This document shows, piece by piece, positions 19,908-31,160 of a stretch of DNA of 64,000 bases. This DNA is from Arcuatula senhousia. Taxonomy: Eukaryota > Mollusca > Bivalvia > Mytilida > Mytilidae. Location: assembly GCA_963971305.1 (NCBI GenBank), contig OZ020303.1:64790867-64854866 (forward strand). Reading direction: 5' to 3'. The position numbers and the translations under genes are program-made. Numbering within the stretch: the first letter of the stretch is position 1; the number at the start of each line of letters is the position of its first letter. Under the pieces are notes generated by a model. The model made no database searches. It saw only the letters and a list, made by a program, of their open reading frames with translations, and was not told where the DNA came from.

Positions 19908-20222
19908 TTTTCAAATGAGTGCAGATGTTGGCTTGTCGTAGAAATTTGTTTTGTTTTCCTTTACCTGAATTGACACAGTGAATTGGAAATTAGCAACACG
20001 ACGGGTGTGCTATAGCAGGCAAGAACCGCTTACTCTTCCAGAGCATCTAAATTCACTCTTGTTACGACTTGAGTTCGCTTTGTTGATTTACGTTCGATTG
20101 ATTTTCTTTTTTTGCGTTTCTTCGTGCTGTTCTTGTTCGTGTTTACCGGTTTCGTCGTTGCCCTTTCAGACTTTTGACACTCGAATGCCTCATTGCATTG
20201 ATGCCTCTTTGCTTCTTTAAAT
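19908..20222 (+). mobile_element. 'YDKRDDFNF' retroelement copy C (last residues + 3' UTR)
   Basis: Starts within the last codons of the element's frame (QMSADVGLS-stop, ending near 19940). It continues through the full 3' UTR ('acgggtgtgctatagcaggc', 'ttgttacgacttgagttcgc', 'cagacttttgacactcgaat', 'tgcctctttgcttcttta'). A 5'-truncated insertion with a preserved 3' end. Confidence 0.8.
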
Positions 20223-21198
20223 GTGTCAACACATCTCAATTCACCAATGCAACATTTTAGCTTTGATAAAAAATCTTTTCATTTTTATACATGTTACATC
20301 TTCTGACGTCATTGTTACATGGCGTAAAATTATGCATTTATTTCGCCTAATCCCCTAAATATAAAATCTCAGATTCGTGTGGGTGTTGTATTAAACTATA
20401 AAAACCTATTTCTAAAAGAATAAATCAAAAATTTATAGTTTTATATTTCATTTGTTCTCATTTTCATACAACTACATTTGATACATTTTAAGCATTTAAA
20501 AATAGTGTTAAAAAAATAACTATTTTAATACTTTAAAAAAATCAAACACTGAAAAATTACTCTGAAGTTACTTCGAGTTTATGATATTTTAAATTATATC
20601 GAAGCAGGATTTTTGAACATATCTTAACAATAAAGACATCATGCATAACTCAATAAATTAAAATGGACAAATGTCACAATCATAAGATACCTTCGAAAAC
20701 ATTCTTTACGACCATAAAGATGTGAATACGGGGAAAGTGGAATATTTTGGTTTTTGTACTTATTATTCAACATTTCAAATGATGTGTTTACCCCATATAA
20801 AGGATTCATAAAAGATGAGAAATGGGGTACAAACTTTCAATAAAAGTATTGACATAAAAAGTAAAGGAACAGCGCCTTTACTGCTGTTTTTTCATCGCTT
20901 CAAACGGATTTCTTTTCGTAACAGTTGTGTTTTAAAAGTTCAAAAGTGAAAGGTAATCAATAATTATCTCAAGTCCTCTCAAAATGCTGCGGATTGTCTT
21001 TTCTTAGCCTGAAAGTAAAAAACCCAAAAAGTCGTAGAGAAAAAAATCATTGCATCAATTATTTGCAATATAAGGTAAATAAAATATACAGGCTCGACGA
21101 TTGGGATAATGATTACTCAAGAAGAGGTTGCATCGTTGGTTAAATACAAATTTACTAATCGAAATTGGATATCAGTTGTTGTCATTATAATTTCGAAC

Positions 21199-21478
21199 AC
21201 CCGTGAAGGCTGGCGCTGCTGGTGGAGTTTTGATTCCCCGATGTTAGCCAGCTCCGGCACCAACACTTTTGTGTTAGAGAGAACATCAAAGCGAAAAATT
21301 ATCCGTTTAAAATTCAAAATTGTCTAAACCAAAATATTCTTCCTACCCCAGGCATAGGTTGATGATCTTAGTTATAATTTGGTTCCCCACTTTGGTATTT
21401 CAGACTAAATTGTTCTATGCTCTTCATAAGCATATTCTGTTTGGCCTTTTCTAGGTTTTTGGTCGAGCGCCTCTGATG
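21199..21478 (+). mobile_element. Hammerhead-bearing short element, copy 3 (3' truncated)
   Basis: Begins 'cgtgaaggctggcgctgctg' and runs to GCGCCTCTGATG at 21478, where it is cut inside the hammerhead core by a reverse-oriented tandem-repeat element. The ribozyme is therefore lost. Confidence 0.75.
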
Positions 21479-22015
21479 GGGGTTTACTTCTATATGGGTC
21501 ACATGACAATTTCAACCCAATGGACATTTATATAGCTTAATAAGCTGAAGTATTTTCAAGGGCCAAAAACTTGAAAAAACCTAATTTTACATTTAAGTAA
21601 GGACAATTAACCCTAAAAGGAATCATCTGACAGCTTAATGAGCTGAACATTTTAGCAAGGAACAACTTTTTTCCGATTGCAATAGTTATCATTCTATAGA
21701 CCAAAACAAGAAAAAACGCTATTTCTGACCTTTGAAGGGAAATAACCCTAAAAGGGTTTATCTGACACCTTCAGCACACCGGAGACTTCTGAATATCTTA
21801 ATGAGCTTATGGTTAAAAAAGAGAATAGTTTTTCTCTATTTTCAGAAGAACGCTATATTTTACCTTGAAAGGACCATAACCTCTTTGATATTTGAGGGGT
21901 CATCTGATGGAGACTTTTGTACTTTTGGGGCTAAATGACCTGAAGTTTTCTGACAGTAACATCTATTTTCTATATAGAAACAAGATGCTCTGAAGAGCCT
22001 GAATTGCTCACCTGA
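21479..22015 (-). mobile_element. Reverse-oriented, degraded CACCTGG tandem-repeat element
   Basis: Reverse complements of the monomer features ('cttaatgagctgaacatttt', 'caatagttatcattctatag') recur several times. Its end AACAAGATGCTCTGAAGAG-CCTGAATTGCTCACCTG (21976-22015) is the reverse complement of the termini at 11297 and 17553. The hairpin end is missing at the 21479 side. Confidence 0.65.
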
Positions 22016-24560
22016 CTGTAATGCTTTTTTGACATTGAAAGGGTTAAGATTAATAAGGGGTCATCTGGCAACAGCATTGAAGTGTAGAGTTCAATAAGTT
22101 GAAAATTGGAGCAATCAATTTTTTTTTTTTCAACAGTTTGCCAGCTATAGGCATATTAGAATTATTTAGACATTTAAGGAACCATAAATTCTAGAAAGGG
22201 TCAATAAAAAAACTTCCCTCATATTGAATTTTTGTAGGGCTTAGGTAACTAAACAGTATCGTAACACAGAGTTCTTCTCTAGCTTTTATAGTTTGTAATA
22301 CAATGGGGAGAGGTCATGAAAATGGAAAAGATGTCAAAAACTCCTACATGAGTGCTTAGATCTTCAAATTTTCAGGACTAGGTAGATCTTGATGGCCCTG
22401 TCACACTATAACGTTTTAGCCAACGTGTGCCGAACGTTCGAATAATTTTCTAAAACGTTGGAACACGTTGGCAGTCGCTGTAAAAATATTCAAAAAATAT
22501 CTCGGTGAACGACCACAAAGCGTCAGACTAACTACCTGCAACGCACGACAAACTTATTCAAAACTTATCTATAACGTTTGTCTGGCGTACTTGACGTTTG
22601 CCTAGCGCATGTTTGACGACTGCAGAACGCATTCATAGCGTTAGTCTAACTTATAATTTTTTCTATCGGTTGGGAGACCTATGATTTCTGTTGATTTCTT
22701 TAGCATTATTTCATAATAAGCCAAATAGATCTATTATCTGGCTTAAATGTATCGCTAAATTAATTAATAATTATAGAAATTTAGTTTCGTTATAAAAATA
22801 TTGGTTTTCAGCGTTCTGGTAATATGAATGTATAGTTATTCTAAAGCCGTTTTTTAACTGATAGTGATGATTTTTGCACTCAGTCTAAAAGAATAAAATA
22901 CAGTGTAGATTTTATATTTTAATATGTCAAAAATATACACAGAGGAATGCATGCGCTTGTTAACAAACTCTCAAAATTTCAAATGAGTATATACATGTAA
23001 GAAATACCGGTCTGTAGATTTTGCCTAGCATCCTTTTTATAGCACTTGACTTATCCTAAATGATCGCGGACAGCATGACGGAGATGTCCTTAATAAAGAA
23101 AAACGCGTGTGCTTATTGAATATTTAAAATACACATAATTTCAAATGAGTATTGAAGTTAGACTATCGTTACTCGTTGTATTTGAGTATTTTTCTACCAA
23201 AAAAGTGTCCACCGAAAACACGACAGGTGTATTACAATTTGCAAGAATTACTCTCAATTCCAGACCATCTAAGTTATCTTTGTTATATTCAAGATTTTTT
23301 TTGGCTTTGTTCATTATTTTTTGTAAATATTTTTTTTTCAGGTTTGAATTAATATTTGAAGCTTTTGAAATTGACTTTCCACCTTGTAATTCAATCTAAC
23401 TTATAAAATTCTGGGGTTGATACGCTACTCGTTCGTTACAATGACGCTCTGTGCGCTCTGTACACGTTTCAAACACGTTGAATAGGTTTCTTGGTCGTTA
23501 GACTGACGCTAGACGTGCGCTGCATTATCGCTAGACACGTTCGTTTCCATTTAGCTTAGCGTTCGTCAAACGCATTTCAACGTGCGCAAAACGACCACAT
23601 AGCGTACATCAGCGTGTGTATAACGTCCTTCTAACTTATGCCTAGCGTTCGAATAATTCATTTCTAACACGTTGGCGAACGTCGGAAATTTTAAGCATGT
23701 TGAAAAATTTGCGACGCACTCGGCGATCACCAACGCACGCTGACGTTCGCTAACGTGTTTGTAGCGTGTTGATAACGTGTACAAAACTTACGCAACGCAC
23801 ACCAACGTGTTGAAAATATATTCTAAAACGTCGGCACACGTTGGCTAAAACGTTATAGTGTGACAGGGCCATAATGGCTTAGGTGCTTAACACTTTTACT
23901 TCGTCAGAATTTTGATTTCTGTCACCATTTGACTTATTTGCCAAAAATAGCAATTTACACCATGTTTTTTTGCAATGTTGACCATTTTTTTTACAAATCA
24001 GAAATCAAAACGATGTTGTTGGAGCACACATGCAAAAAACAACTATACCAAGTTTGGTTGCAATTCGACTTGTGGTGTTAGAAGAGTTGACATTTTAATA
24101 GAAAGAATAATAGCTGTAAAAATGGTTAATTTTGACGTTCTAACGAGAATACCTTCTAAAAGAAACGAACCTACAACTTTGCACCTTTTACAGATTTTGT
24201 AGATCTTTGTGTGCCTTACAATATGTAATTTAAAATTTTCGAATATTCTTTATAGTTGCCAAGATATTGAGCTTGACAAGTGCAAAATTTGGAAAAAAAT
24301 GCAGAAAAAGGACAATGAATTCTTCACGGATTGTTGGATCTTCTTCAAAATTTCAGGGCATGTAGATCTTTAGGTGTTTAACACTTTTACCTTCAGCCAG
24401 AATTTTCATATCTGTGACCATTTTTGAGTTATTTGCAAAAACTTACCCCTATGTTCTATTTTAAGCCACGGCGGCAATGTTTTTTTACAAATAAAAAAAT
24501 CCAAGTGATAGCCATTGCTCACCTACAGGTAAGGCGAGGTAAAAAACATGAAAAATGCTA
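22016..24560. repeat. Older tandem repeat region split by a TIR transposon
   Basis: Two diverged repeats in direct order. 'aggtagatcttga' (just before 22391) plus 'cttaggtgcttaacactttt' (after 23872) corresponds to 'gtagatctttaggtgtttaa' at 24361-24381, and the following 'ctgtcaccatttgacttatt' corresponds to 'ctgtgaccatttttgagtta'. The first repeat is interrupted by 22391-23872. No coding capacity recognised. Confidence 0.6.
22391..23872. mobile_element. 1.48-kb TIR DNA transposon, non-autonomous
   Basis: The left terminus GGCCCTGTCACACTATAACG-TTTTAGCCAACGTGTGCCG is matched in reverse at the right end, about 40 bp near-perfect. Long subterminal zones (about 22391-22660 and 23410-23872) are dense in ACGTT / CAACGTGTTG / TAGCGTT motifs; the middle is A+T-rich. 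No transposase frame, so mobilisation would need another copy. Flanks TGA/TAA could be a degraded 3-bp duplication. Superfamily not assigned. Confidence 0.88.
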
Positions 24561-24839
24561 TTTTTGACCTTTAAAGGGACTTAAGATGTTCTATTTGAAG
24601 TAACGATAGTCATGCTTTTAATCGAATTATTAAAAATGAAGATCTTTAGTGTCATTTTATTAAAAGTTTCAGTTTTATTGGTTCGGTCGTTTCAGAAGAG
24701 AAGAATTTTGAAATTGTGATGGCATAAGCTTTCATGGCTTACGGTCATACTCATTTGCACTGATATATACTTTCTTACAAACTTTTGTAAGGTCACAAAA
24801 TGTTCATTTTTGCATTGATTTGGTTAAAATACCAAGAAA

Positions 24840-24990
24840 AGATATAATGCCCATGTGTCGCTTTATTACATTAAATCAGGGCATTAATTTATGTTCAAGG
24901 TTGGTTCATTACCTTTAATCCTAAGATTTGTTGAGTTGCTTCGATGCAGGTGGCCAACGTGTTACACAATAAATGAGACTTGTATTTGTT
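24840..24990 (+). repeat. Dispersed repeat 'ACCTTTAATCCTAAGATTTG', copy 1
   Basis: 'ttcattacctttaatcctaa' ... 'ccaacgtgttacacaataaa'. The same order recurs at 28535-28670, 30285-30435 and, weakly, 32640-32755. No coding; origin unknown. Confidence 0.7.
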
Positions 24991-25070
24991 ATAATGTTCG
25001 ATGACCAGATTCTTATCAAATAATGGTTTTTATAACTTTCGAACTCACATTTTTGATTCAGTATCATTTA

Positions 25071-25365
25071 AGGTAACAACCATTTGAAATTCTGGTGGGG
25101 GGGGGGGGTGTAGATTTTTGAAAAAAATATTTTGCTTTCAACTTTTGGAAAAAAAAAATTGTCCTTGACCCAGAAAGAAAAAAATAAATTGTTTTGGTGA
25201 GCCTGGGCTTCACTATACTTCACAGCGTAAACAAAATTGCGAATAAAATATTGTTTTCGGTGTCGTTTAAAAAACAATTCTCGTCTTCGAAAATTTTTGA
25301 AAAATAATAAATTGTCGAGGGGCTACAATCCATACCCCCCCCAGAATTTCAAATGGTTGCTGCCT
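25071..25365. mobile_element. Poly-G-ended MITE
   Basis: The left end AGGTAACAACCATTTGAAAT-TCTGG runs into a G run. The right end, in reverse, reads AGGCAGCAACCATTTGAAAT-TCTGGGGG. The interior is A+T-rich with no plausible coding. Confidence 0.8.
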
Positions 25366-25715
25366 AATACATCGTGATATACAATAGCGCTTCTGTTAGA
25401 ATGTATCTGAAAAAAAATTTTAAAAGTTCCAAAACAACAATTTTGAACTACGTTGCGTTAAAAAAAATCATTACAAACGCTCGACTCTAAGGATGAAAAG
25501 TTAATGTATAAAAAATATAAAGAATATCATTATAAATATAACCATGCTAAAACTACTTAGAGTTTTCAGCTATATATCTAAATTAGATGATACATGTGCA
25601 ATCACGATTCTACAAGCACTAAAAAATCAATTGCCAACATTGTCATATCCTATCTATAGGTACAAAATTTGTCTTTTAGAATTAAATAAAAGCAGAATTA
25701 CGACCTTGAAATCTC

Positions 25716-26054
25716 GAAATTGACTCTCAAGGAAGACTTTCAACAAAGCTTTATGACAAACGTAATGACTTCAACTTTCTTATCGTCAACTTTCCTTTTT
25801 TGTGTAGCAACATTCCGTCCGCTCCTGCTTATGGAATCTTCGTATCACAGTTGATTCGTTACTCCGGAGCTTGCGACAATTACATCGATTTCCTTGACAG
25901 AGAGTCACGTTTGACACGGAAATTGCTGACGCAGGGTTAAGTTGCTCTACGGTTGCTGTCTTCACTCAAGAAATTTCACTGTAGACTCCATGCACTCGTA
26001 AAAAAATATGGGATTTATATCTCTCAAATGAGTGCAGATGTTGGTTTGTCGTAG
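25716..26054 (+). pseudogene. Retroelement RT C-terminal fragment, one in-frame stop
   Basis: Reads EIDSQGRLSTKLYDK, then NFPFLCSNIPSAPAYG, SQLIRYSGAC, a stop in place of Y after LLTQG, then SLKKF and QMSADVGLS-TAG. It corresponds to the C-terminal part, after the RT domain, of a retroelement protein common in marine invertebrate genomes. The RT catalytic core is not included. Non-functional. Confidence 0.8.
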
Positions 26055-26330
26055 AAATTTTTTTGTCTTCTTTTACCGGATTTGACACACTGAATTGTAA
26101 ATTAGCAACACGACCGGCGTGCTATAGCAGGCAGGAACTGCTAACTCTTCCGGAGCACCTGAGTTCACTCTTGTCACGACTTGAGTTCGCGTTGTTGATT
26201 TCCGTTCGCTTGATTTTGTGTTTTGTGTTTCTTTGTGCTGTTTTTGTTCGTGTTTAGCGGTTTCGTCGTTACCCTTTCGGACTTTTGACACTTGAATGCC
26301 CCATTGGTGCCTCTTTGCTTCTTTCATAAT
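25716..26330 (+). mobile_element. 'YDKRDDFNF' retroelement copy D (C-terminal frame + 3' UTR)
   Basis: The frame 25716-26054 aligns residue for residue with 46494-46832 but is broken by TAA at 25938-25940. The full 3' UTR follows ('cggcgtgctatagcaggcag', 'ccctttcggacttttgacac', 'tggtgcctctttgcttcttt') to about 26330. A 5'-truncated retroelement copy. Confidence 0.85.
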
Positions 26331-26954
26331 AAACAGTTTAAAATTTCAATATAATACAACTTCCTCCATAAAGTAAGAAAGGTGAAAGGAAAAAGGTATT
26401 TAGCTAACCATTTTAATATGATGTGTTATACCATATCAGGAACTCCACTACCTAAAGGTAAATTGACAATAACCAGATTTTGTCCTGCACTTGTTGTTCT
26501 TCAATTCATAATAAAGTTGTTTATGTTACAGGGCATCTTGGAATCCAGGGCGATTCTGAATCGTCCTAGGACATCTTAGAATTCAAAATTGTCTTAGGGA
26601 AAAGTGGAATTCCAACTTACACTGGATTTTTTCCAGTGCGATTTGGAATTCCACTTTTCTCTTAGGAGAACTCGGGATATCCCAAATCGTCCTAGGCGAT
26701 TCCGAATCGTCCTTAACCTTTTTTCAATTTCATTTTAGTTTTAATTTCAAAAACAATACAATGTGAATGAAATTATTCAGACATTGATAAACAAATAGAA
26801 AAATAAAAATAAATAATACTAGTAACCAGAATAGAATAAATACACACAGAATAAATAAATACCTAAATAAGTGTTAGAAGAGTGTTCAGACTTTTTCGAA
26901 AGAAAGAATACTTTAAAAAAAAAAACTACTGAATGGAGGATAATAAGTTAGATA

Positions 26955-27245
26955 TGAGGTATGTTTCCTGGTTTAAACGAAATCCGGAAAACCTTGCCAA
27001 TTATATCTCCTATTCAGCTATGTCAGCCGGTTAAACAAAACACACAAAAAAATATCAAAGTCAAAAATGGCCGGATTTCGTTTAAACATGAAGTAGTTGA
27101 GCGACAGACCTGAAATAGAATCCCACGTTAATACGACCCCGTCCTGATGCTGTATACCAAATATCAAATGGCTGTGATAAGAAGTGGCAAAGAAACTATT
27201 ACGCAATTTTTTCCCAAGAACACCCAACCGCCCGACATTCACCAT
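26955..27245. repeat. Monomer-like repeat related to 53150-53640 and 56875-57235
   Basis: Contains 'gagcgacagacctgaaatag', 'aatcccacg', 'cctgatgctgtataccaaat' and 'gcccgacattcaccattt'. The same blocks occur in order at 56880-57235 and, diverged, in the 171-bp array at 53150-53640. Confidence 0.6.
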
Positions 27246-27417
27246 TTAAAAACCCGGATTTTTCACTCCATGAAAACCGGCCAAAAATTATGTGACGCGA
27301 AAAACCCATAACATTATTTAAATTCATTTGTAATTGTAACTTACATTCACAACATTGCTTTTGTCGAAAAGCGGGACTCATGTCACACCAGCAACAAAAA
27401 ATGCCATAGGCGGATCC

Positions 27418-27570
27418 GGGGGGGGGGGGGGGGGGCTGGGGGGCCCGCCCCCCCCTTTTGGCGGAAAAATTTGGTTGAGTATATAGGAAGTCATTGAAGC
27501 GTGACCAAAGCGGGCCCCCTTTTAGGCCAGTCAGTGGGCCCCCTCTTTTCAGAATCTCTGGATCCGCCTC
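27418..27570. mobile_element. GGCGGATCC-ended MITE with poly-G/poly-C arms, copy 1
   Basis: Begins AGGCGGATCC followed by a G run, and ends CTGGATCCGCCTCTG. A C run and a second 'gggccccct' occur inside. A related element lies at 57035-57208. Translations of this stretch (Pro/Gly runs) are not genes. Confidence 0.75.
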
Positions 27571-28534
27571 TGAATGCACCAACAAAGTGAACAAACAAAG
27601 GACAAGATTTGATAAAGACTAAATTTGGCCTCCAAATTCAGCAATTTTTTAAAATTTATTTAATTCAGGTAACACTATCCTAGATTAGTTCGAATTCCTT
27701 GATGACCAAGGCATAATAAAAATGATTTTCTATAACCAAATCTTATTCATTACGTCATAGTGACGTCATAAAATTGTGTGAAAATGACATTTTTTGGAAA
27801 AACTGCTGAAATCATGCAAATTTTGAGTACTCTGTGTGGCTCATAGTAAAATCTGCCCAAAACAACTAAAAAATTACAGTTATTTTACACAGTTTTTCAC
27901 CAAATCACAAATATCAAGCCACTTTGGGTAACTATTTTAACATCAAAATGGACAACTTCAGACAAAATCAAGCTTATATAATATATTATAACTCATTTAA
28001 ATTATTTATTTCACATTTCAAGCTCATTTTCAAAATTTCGAGGCAAAATTGGACTCTTACCATACCTTGTCCAATGCTAATAACCGTCTTTTGTCAAACT
28101 AACAATGTAAATATTTAAAAAGTTTAGAGATTTTTACAGTACAACATGCAGTAGGAGATATTAAAATATAAAGAATATAAACCCATATTTTTGTAAAAAA
28201 TTGTAAATGCGATTCCAAATTACCCTAAGTTTTAAGGACGATTCGGAATCGCCGTAGGATGTGTCAGGATATCCCGAGTTCTCCTAGGGGGAAGTTGAAT
28301 TCCGAATCGAATTGGACAAGTCTAAAGTAAGTTGGAATACCACTTTCCCCTGGGACGATTCAGAATCTCACTGGATTCCTAGATACCTTGTAATATCTTC
28401 ATGGAAAGACTTCGAGCTTCTTTATAATTTACGTAGTGTTTTGGGGGTCGGTTTGTTTGTTTGTTTTTTTTTTATTTTCCTTTTTTATAGCATTATAAAA
28501 TTAACTGAAAACAACAAAAACTGTTCCAAGAAGA

Positions 28535-28670
28535 TACATATGGTATGCACATGTGTTGCTTTATCTCAATAATGCATGGTCTAACTTGATATGTTCAATG
28601 TTGGTACATTACCTTTAATCCTAGGATTTGTTAAGTAAAAAACGGTTTACGCAATAAATGATAGTTAATT
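28535..28670 (+). repeat. Dispersed repeat 'ACCTTTAATCCTAAGATTTG', copy 2
   Basis: 'tacattacctttaatcctag' ... 'acgcaataaatgatag', matching 24840-24990 and 30285-30435. Confidence 0.65.
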
Positions 28671-29029
28671 TCTAAACTTGTCCATGTTGTCCTGCAGTTC
28701 AGATCAAAGATAAAAGATCAAAGCCAGTCTCTGTTACTTCAAATTATAAATATCAGATTTGGTATCGTTGTATGCACCCGATTACAGGCATGCGGTTAAC
28801 TACTGTACGTCTTGAGCGCATTTCGTTTACCATGAATCAACAAAAATATTCTTAGAAAGGTAATTCAAACAGAATTTCAATTGCATGTCATAAATGCAAT
28901 TAAATTCCTAAACACAAAGAGAAATAAAATACGTATATATGCAATTTTGAAATGAAACAAAGGAACAACACTTTGATTGCTTTGTAACTTTGTCTTAAGG
29001 CCAGAGGGAGGCATTCAATGGGAGCAAAC

Positions 29030-29220
29030 CCATTAAAGAAGCAAAGATATGCTAATGGGGCATTCGAATGTCAAAAGTCCGAATAGGCAAACATGAAACC
29101 ACGAACGAGAACAGCACGAAGAAACCAAAAACATAAAAAACACAAAAACAACTGAATGACAACAACAAAGCGAACTAAAGTCGTAACGAGAGTGAACTAA
29201 GGTGCTCCAAAAGAGTTCAC
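29030..29220 (-). repeat. 3'-UTR fragment of the 'YDKRDDFNF' retroelement (copy E)
   Basis: Minus-strand tail: starts near 'ttagttcactctcgttacga' and ends 'acttttgacattcgaatgcc' then 'gcttcttta'. It abuts the repeat at 29250-29490. Confidence 0.7.
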
Positions 29221-29249
29221 TTTGCAAACTTTCAATTCAGCATGTCAAA

Positions 29250-29490
29250 TTGTTGAAAGCACCAAGTTTCTTTCTTGAACTGCACATGAACGATATCCTC
29301 GGTGCTGGATTTGGCTGTCCTGTTCAAACTTCTATGGTTTTTAGCACTTTTCGTTCAATATTTTTGTTTTTCGACCTTTCAATGTTTTGATTCAAATGCC
29401 ACTGATGAGAGGTTACTCCTTGAAATATGCATATACAGTATATCCAAATTATCCGTCTTTATAACCGTTTTGGTATTTGTATTGTCAAAT
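29250..29490 (+). repeat. Repeat family with CTGATGAGAGG motif, copy 1
   Basis: Shares 'cgatatcctcggtgctgg', 'acttttcgttcaatattt' and 'ctgatgagaggttactcctt' with 30680-31020 and 49745-50150. Non-coding. The hammerhead-like fold seen at 30924-30971 has lost stem I pairing here. Confidence 0.7.
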
Positions 29491-29785
29491 AGTGTAAAGG
29501 AGGACAAAACAAAACCTATGACAAATCAACATCAACACTCATCTGCGAGATATAAATCCCATAGTTGTCTATGAAGGTATGATGTTTTCATAGAATTATG
29601 AAGTGATCATAACAACCTAGGAGCAACATTTCACTGTGTTAGCAATTTTGTGTCCGACCAAGGGAATCGATGTAATCCCCACATGCTATGGAATAACGAA
29701 TCGGTTGTAATACGTAAATACCATAAGCTGCAGCTGAATGATTGTTGCTTCACAAGGGGAGAAAGTTGAAGTCATCACGTTGTTA

Positions 29786-29880
29786 TACAATCTAATTAAA
29801 ACTAGATCTTGATTTTTTCTCCACTACGTTCCCGCAATTGATTTTTTTAATTAGATTTTAATTTCAATTAGATTGGGTTA
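29786..29880. repeat. Small inverted repeat
   Basis: ACAATCTAATTAAAAC near 29787 is roughly mirrored by 'tttaatttcaattagattg' near 29858-29876. Probably a MITE remnant; sequence here is A+T-rich, so caution is needed. Confidence 0.35.
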
Positions 29881-30284
29881 TAATAAGAAAAAAACAGAAA
29901 ACATCAAAAAGACAAGTACAAACGAAAGCTTTGTCAAAGATTCCTGGCTTAGGACAGGCACATATAATATGTGGCGGGGTTAAACTAGTTTTTTGGGCCG
30001 AACCTTACCCCTATCAATTTTCCGAGACAAAGCACAAAAATTAAACACACAATTTAAATCAAATCGAAGTCATGCATGCTTAAAACGGTTTTCCCCAACT
30101 TTTGAATATCAACATTTTTCCGAATATTATATCATATTGCTTATAATGTGTATTAGCGTTTTGCTTTGATTAATCTGTTTACTCTGATGCATAGCTCCTT
30201 TAAAACGTGTCTACCTGTATCTCTGTTTGAGTTTCCCATAGGTCACAAGTGTTAATTTTTACACAGATTTGTGTCAAGACATCT

Positions 30285-30435
30285 GTTGATGATATGAAGC
30301 CCATGTTTTGCTTTATGTCAATAATTCATGGTCTAAATATGTTCAAGGTTGGTCCATAACCTTTAATCCTAAGATTTGTTGAGTTGCTGACACGCAAGGG
30401 GGGGGGGCAACGTGTTACACAATAAATAATACTTC
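30285..30435 (+). repeat. Dispersed repeat 'ACCTTTAATCCTAAGATTTG', copy 3
   Basis: 'aaggttggtccataaccttt', 'aatcctaagatttgttgagt' and 'caacgtgttacacaataaat', with a G9 run inserted before the last block compared with copy 1. Confidence 0.7.
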
Positions 30436-30679
30436 GTTTCTCTTTGCTCGTTGTCCAGTAAATTTTCCGATCGATTTGAAACTTTATATGTCATAATAAT
30501 AATAACCAATATAATATATGTGTGTAATACATTTTTGATTTATTTTTAGTACCAGTACATACATTTGCCTCCTGTTACAATAAATGTCTTTTATTCAACT
30601 TCTAATCGTATCTTATTTAATATATTTGATAAAAAAAACAATTGAACAACAATATACTTTTGAATTTGTAATTTGAAGC

Positions 30680-31020
30680 GGGTAATCACAAGCCTGGTCG
30701 TCAGACTTGTCTGAAACGATGTTAAAAATAAAATTCTAATATTTTTGTCATTGAATTTTCCGATTGTTAAATACAAAATTCTTAAAAACACCAGGTTTCT
30801 TTCCTTGTAATGCACATGGTCGATATCCTCGGTGCTGGGTTTGGCTTTCCTGTGCGAACTGTTTGGTTTTGAGAACTTTTCATTCAATATTTCGGGTTTT
30901 TGATCTTCAAATGTTATGACTCAAATGCTGCTGATGAGAGGTTACTCCTTGAAATATCGATATACAGCATTATCAAATAAACCGTTTTATTATCGTTTTT
31001 GTATTTTGTATATAAAACTA
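30680..31020 (+). repeat. Repeat family with CTGATGAGAGG motif, copy 2 (best preserved)
   Basis: Begins near 'gcctggtcgtcagacttgtc', passes 'tggtcgatatcctcggtgct', and ends after 'ccgttttattatcgtttttg'. It carries the candidate hammerhead at 30924-30971. No open frame with recognisable content. Confidence 0.7.
30924..30971 (+). ncRNA. Candidate second hammerhead-type motif
   Basis: AAUGCUG (30924-30930) pairs perfectly with CAGCAUU (30965-30971). CUGAUGA lies at 30931-30937, GAGG-UUACU-CCUU can form stem II (one G-U and three Watson-Crick pairs), GAAA is at 30951-30954, and AUAUCGAUAU (30954-30963) can form stem III, followed by A (cleavage triplet AUA). All core letters are present and in order. 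The closing G-U of stem II is unusual for hammerheads, and sister copies do not keep stem I, so this is a candidate only. Confidence 0.45.
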
Positions 31021-31160
31021 CTTACCAGATGCTCTTTTAAAAAATTGAAAGGCTTGGGACTCACAGAGTATTTCTGATTGTCGTTAACACTCTTATCACT
31101 GTCATGACAGTCAAACTGAAAACAGTCTAAAAATATTAACTATGCATGACTTTAATCCTT

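Larger units (their letters stand above)
26526..28393. mobile_element. Long-inverted-repeat element (arms about 190 bp)
   Basis: The left arm (26526-26725) begins TTACAGGGCATCTTGGAATC. The right arm (about 28205-28393), in reverse, begins TTACAAGGTATCTAGGAATC and stays collinear to 'cgattccgaatcgtccttaa'. The arms are rich in self-complementary GATTCNGAATCGTCC and TGGAATTCCA blocks. The 1.5-kb middle holds other repeats, including the MITE at 27418-27570, and no gene. It could instead be two opposite copies of one 190-bp foldback MITE. Confidence 0.75.

Noticed and set aside
27199..27594. 131-residue minus-strand frame rich in Gly and Pro
   Set aside because: Lies over the poly-G/poly-C MITE 27418-27570 and its flanks; the residues follow the homopolymer runs.
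29402..29440. Hammerhead call for the CTGATGAGAGG motif in this copy
   Set aside because: Stem I cannot pair (AATGCCA against CAGTATA); only the related copy at 30924 folds.
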